64,000 nucleotides of DNA from Echinarachnius parma (Eukaryota; Echinodermata; Echinoidea; Clypeasteroida; Echinarachniidae), in contig JBAMJV010005504.1 of the NCBI GenBank assembly GCA_037951105.1, positions 434,001-498,000 of the forward strand. Direction: 5' to 3'. Of this stretch, positions 60,033 through 64,000 are shown in pieces (the first letter of the stretch is position 1; each line of letters opens with the position of its first letter). Position numbers and translations under genes: made by a program. Under the pieces are notes generated by a model. It made no database searches. It worked only from the letters and a program-made list of their open reading frames with translations, and was not told the DNA's origin.

Positions 60033-61519
60033 GTCGTTTGAGAGTGAAGACGTAATAAAGTTTGTCTGTACGAATGTTCCCGTTCATGTTATTGAAGAAT
60101 GTAATAAGGAGTTAACCCCTTCGTTGCCATGGATACTAAAGGCTATGAAGTCAATTCGAACTTTCCCAATGCTTTTCTTCGTTTTGTCTGTGCGGAACCA
60201 TGATTTTCCTGGTAGTCGTGCAGATCAGGGCAACTATATATTTCCTTGAAGGTGGACATGCGTAGAATCATCCTCTCTATGAAATGGGAATCACTGATCA
60301 GGACCTTTAGGCTTTAGCAAAATATTCTGGGGTGTAGTTGTCCTTCACATTGAACCTTCATTTCACTATCTATCCGAAGGACTTATTGCTTGCATATACG
60401 ATCCTTTAGCATACAAAACATCGATAGGTTATACCATCGTAGCAAAAAGTAGTTTAACTTCTGTGGGGCATACCCCAGCATGGTAACGTTGTTGCAACTC
60501 CCGTATTGTATTAGCTGCAATTACATAGAACTCGATTTACCACTCTTGCTTCAGGTTCTTGATCAAGTTGAAAACAAAAGCGAAACTTTACTTTTCTCTG
60601 ATCAGATCAATAAAATAGCAAAGGTTATACTTTAAATCGAATTTAAACTTAAGATTGTACAGAATTATTGCGCTTGATAGCCAAAGTTTCTTGTTACATA
60701 GGGCAACACCCATGCGTTCCGCACGTTCTTATACCTGCTTCGCAAAGCCCTCTATCACCACCACCCACCCAACTTAACCCTTTACATACCGTGGGCACAT
60801 ACATTGACATAATGGTCATGACTGCTATGCTCCTGTTGCTTCATACATAGCTCGGGAATAATAAGGTTAATGAGACCAAGTTTACCAAGGGTCTAAGATA
60901 TTACCACATGATTGAAACATACTGTGAAGTAACTGTTCCGGTTTCTCCGACAAAATGTCGGCTCAATTATGTCGATTTATATCGCTGGTAAAGGCGAAGT
61001 GATTAAAAAATTGTAGCAAATTGGACAAGTGAACCCCCTACGGATCTTCCGTTTGAATTTCTAGGAATTTCTTCCATAATTTACTTCGAGGGGACCCACT
61101 GTGTTCAATTTACGAATAGGCAGTGGTCTATACTGGCATGTAACTGAATGAATGAAGTAAGGTATACATAGGGATATCGAGGCAAAGAACTTGGTTCAAC
61201 TAACATGACTAAAAGAAGGACGTCTTTGCAGTTGAACATAATAACGTTATGAGACAACGTTATTTTCAAAACTGTCGGTGCTTATTCATCATTTAGTCCT
61301 TCCTCCTTACTTGCACCCCTCCTTCATTTTAAATGATCGCAACGTTTATTACAAAGCTTTTAGCTGCAGTCATAATTTGTAGACCATTATTTATGTACTT
61401 CTACAAGACTGGCTTTTGAAATACAAAACCAACTAGCATAAATTCACGAATAAACGCCTTTACTCTTTAAAAATGCTCAGCATGTTTAAAGAATTGTGTA
61501 GATGTTAGGTAGACTGCGT
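60033..61519. other. No gene recognised
   Basis: A plus-strand open frame starting within the preceding repeat and ending at 60249 has no recognisable domain. Nothing else named. Confidence 0.4.
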
Positions 61520-61896
61520 TTAAAGGGATCTAGTAACTTTGTTGACATGTGCAAAAAGTGATGAATGGTTGATACAATGTATATTGTTGTTATCTGATAT
61601 GTCCACAGGGTATCGTGTGAAAATTTCAAGTCAAATGGACATTATATGGCCGAGTAATGAGCAAAAATGCAAAGTGATGTTCAAACTCATTGCACTCACT
61701 TTGTACACGATTTTTGGGATCCGTTGGATTATTTAACATCTGAACACTTCAATCGTAAATATCTTTTTAACGAAAGGGAAATTTTAAAAACCGAAACCTG
61801 TCCCATGATTTTATTGTTAATACGAATACAACAAGGTATAAGGGAACCGCTAGAATTCCAATTGTATTTTGAGGATTTGGACAATGTTCCCTTTAA
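61520..61896 (+). mobile_element. TA2 MITE, copy 7, complete
   Basis: TTAAAGGGATCTAGTAACTT to GGACAATGTTCCCTTTAA, 377 bp, with GGTTGATACAATGTATATTG, GAGCAAAAATGCAAAGTGA and ACAACAAGGTATAAGGGAAC. The internal hairpin is largely lost in this copy. Confidence 0.92.
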
Positions 61897-64000
61897 ATAC
61901 ACCCCTTCTAGTAGAAACAATTATTTTTTAAAGAGAATAGATTAGCTTTAAAAAAAAACATTGCAAACGCTGATTTTGGACAAGACAAGAAAGTCTTTGA
62001 ACACAAGTCAAGTCGACCTAGATTGTTATATTGTCATGTTTTGTGTCAAAGTTTTAGTACATAAATCGCCAGGAATTAACTTAAGCTTTACACATTTTTA
62101 TTGAGCATCAAGTAATTAGCGCATATTTTTTGTAAGAAAATCTCTCATACAATCGCATACATCTCATACAACAAGGATTTATAGATGAAGTCAATTGATT
62201 TGAAGGATTGCTTGACATTATGATCATATAAATTGTCGATTATGTATCAACTATAAGCCTGAACGGCTAAACACTTTCGATAAAAAAATTACAAAACTTA
62301 CCAACAAATCCAAGGACCTGCAGATTAATTCAAGTGATACGAAGGTTGACTTGTCATGCTGGGTATCACTGTCGGAAACCAGCAGCGATTATAATCTAAT
62401 TCATAACCTCACATCTAAACCCATTATCTATATCTATAATCTCCATGGACTTGCGTTCGTTAGGATAACACCATGGCATTAATGTGGCACAGTTGGGGAC
62501 AGGTTATACTCTGAGAGGTTCCGGTTCAAAATATTCAACACAAGAAAAAGGAAAAATGCGTAAAGGTGACCCGAATATTTGCAGAGAATCATGGTGAGTC
62601 CTATACGGACCAATGATTGACAAAGACATTTAAACCATGGTTAATCGACTGCTTCAATCGGTCGTGCAACTATTGTAAAATTCACGACAGTTTATTGGAA
62701 TCATGGTGTGGCCTTCCCGGTCAACCCATCCTATGATACTAATTTTATTCCGTTATTGCACATATATTTACCAATTATAAGGAAATAATCATCGATAATG
62801 ACCGGGGTTTAACCAATGGGTTATTAAAAGCGTTCATGGTGTGCGCATGGTCTCATAAGGTGCGTGTTATGTGGGAATACAAAATATTCCAGGGGCTACC
62901 AATTAAATTACCTGATCATAAGCGCCCCTGGTTGTGGAGGGAATTGTATGGGAGACGCCCAGTTACTTTGAAAATATCTTTAAAATAAACAATCATTACT
63001 CGAACGCTTCGTCTCGAGGGACGGTTTACTTTGCACCCTTTCACGGACAGTGACCAGGTATACACAAGGTACGAAGTATCCTGTGTAAGTGCAAGCTACA
63101 ACTACCGTACCTAACCGTTCCATGTTGATGCCATTCCATAAGGCATTTGAGTATATAGCCTGTCAAGTGTCAAGTAATGTTCCAACTTCGAAGCAAATCT
63201 GCACGAAATGGATCTAATTTGCTACAATTTGACAAAGGTGTTCAAAAGATCGACATCATGTTTGTTAAAAGAAACAAGAACATTTCGCTCCGCCATGAGT
63301 TCCCATCTTCCTTAGATATCAGCATGCTTTTGTTTACAATCATATTTTCCTCTATTATTATATGAGACTGTCTACTGACATTTTAGTAGAAATTAGGGCA
63401 TACACCTACAAAACAAGAAATCGGATTGTGACAAATGAGAACGATTTTTTCAATGTTTGTGGGTATAGCCCCTACTATATGTTTTATACAGTGACCAAAC
63501 GCGATATATTTTGCTTCGCGTACTTTAGCGCACTTCGTTCATGTTGTTTTTTCCAATGTTGTTTTTTGTGTGTGTTTTTGTTTTATATAATGAATTTATA
63601 TAATGAATTTAGATAACGACACAAGTGAGCAAATTAAGGCACCACTTTCATAAAAAAACCCCGCAAGATCACGTTTGTACAAACGCCAATCAAACTCACG
63701 TTTGTTTGAGGCGGTAAAATGCTGACAACAGTAACGGGCATAATGTATATCTAAATGTAGATTGAAGACCACGTCAATCATATTTGGGTCCAGTGAAAAT
63801 GTGAAATACTAATAAACCTATACATAGACCAACTGGGTAGCTACAAGAGTTCACTCGCCCCCCTTAATTGCCTTGAGGTTCCAGACTAGGTGCCAATGTT
63901 TTACTGACTTTATGAACAACAAATTGTATGACTTTATAATGAATATTCAAAATTAGATAGAGACATGGTGGCCAAATAAGTATTTACAATGTGTCTTTAC
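61897..64000. other. No gene recognised
   Basis: AT-rich to the window end. Short open frames at 63177-63365 and 63362-63616 show no domain and are probably chance. Confidence 0.4.

Noticed and set aside
62280-62330. Tiny minus-strand interval bounded by AG and GTAAGT
   Set aside because: Only about 16 bp between the sites and no coding context; likely chance.

Overview
The window looks like AT-rich, repeat-dense nuclear DNA of an invertebrate animal, probably marine. The signs are spliced genes, tRNA-derived SINEs, a LINE remnant, many short non-autonomous DNA transposons, minisatellites and very long GT tracts. A deuterostome such as an echinoderm or hemichordate is a guess from the general look of the repeats and is not demonstrated. 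I recognise no bacterial operon, CRISPR array, LTR element or virus-like element.

Only one host gene is supported: an alkaline phosphatase on the minus strand. Six consecutive internal exons lie at 16284-16507, 13447-13621, 13005-13180, 11932-12133, 10858-11001 and 2047-2238. All junctions are GT-AG and all phases fit, giving about 371 codons. They carry the nucleophilic serine and every metal ligand except the last histidine. The signal-peptide exon and the C-terminal exon(s), which should hold that histidine and any GPI-anchor signal, were not found. The 3' part must lie beyond position 1; the 5' exon is either in unresolved sequence above 16507 or outside the window.

From 1 to 16.5 kb (exons and introns of that gene) there are: a truncated TA1 MITE, two foldback elements, a 44-bp minisatellite, a LINE tail, a foldback element with inverted 16-bp arrays, a palindrome mosaic at 8.2-9.2 kb, several TTAA-type MITEs, a hairpin minisatellite, a hAT-type element with an intact 8-bp target duplication, and a SINE. 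From 16.5 to 64 kb I find no convincing exon. This part is a graveyard of MITEs: at least seven TTAA-flanked families, most ending AAAGGG (labelled TA1-TA7 here), hAT-like elements, one 0.98-kb TA-flanked element, SINEs, two inverted-array foldback loci in the whole window, a 3.5-kb giant foldback at 55.3-58.8 kb, and simple repeats.

The most interesting signals are structural. (1) In TA1 copies the central palindrome keeps its pairing while its arm sequence changes from copy to copy, and TA2 shows a similar pattern. (2) The two inverted-array loci at 4.6-5.9 and 38.1-38.9 kb are built from related 16-mers (12 of 16 positions equal). (3) At 45.6-47.7 kb several TTAA elements are stacked inside or against each other, giving a readable order of insertion. 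All comparisons were made by eye; no alignment or database search was run.
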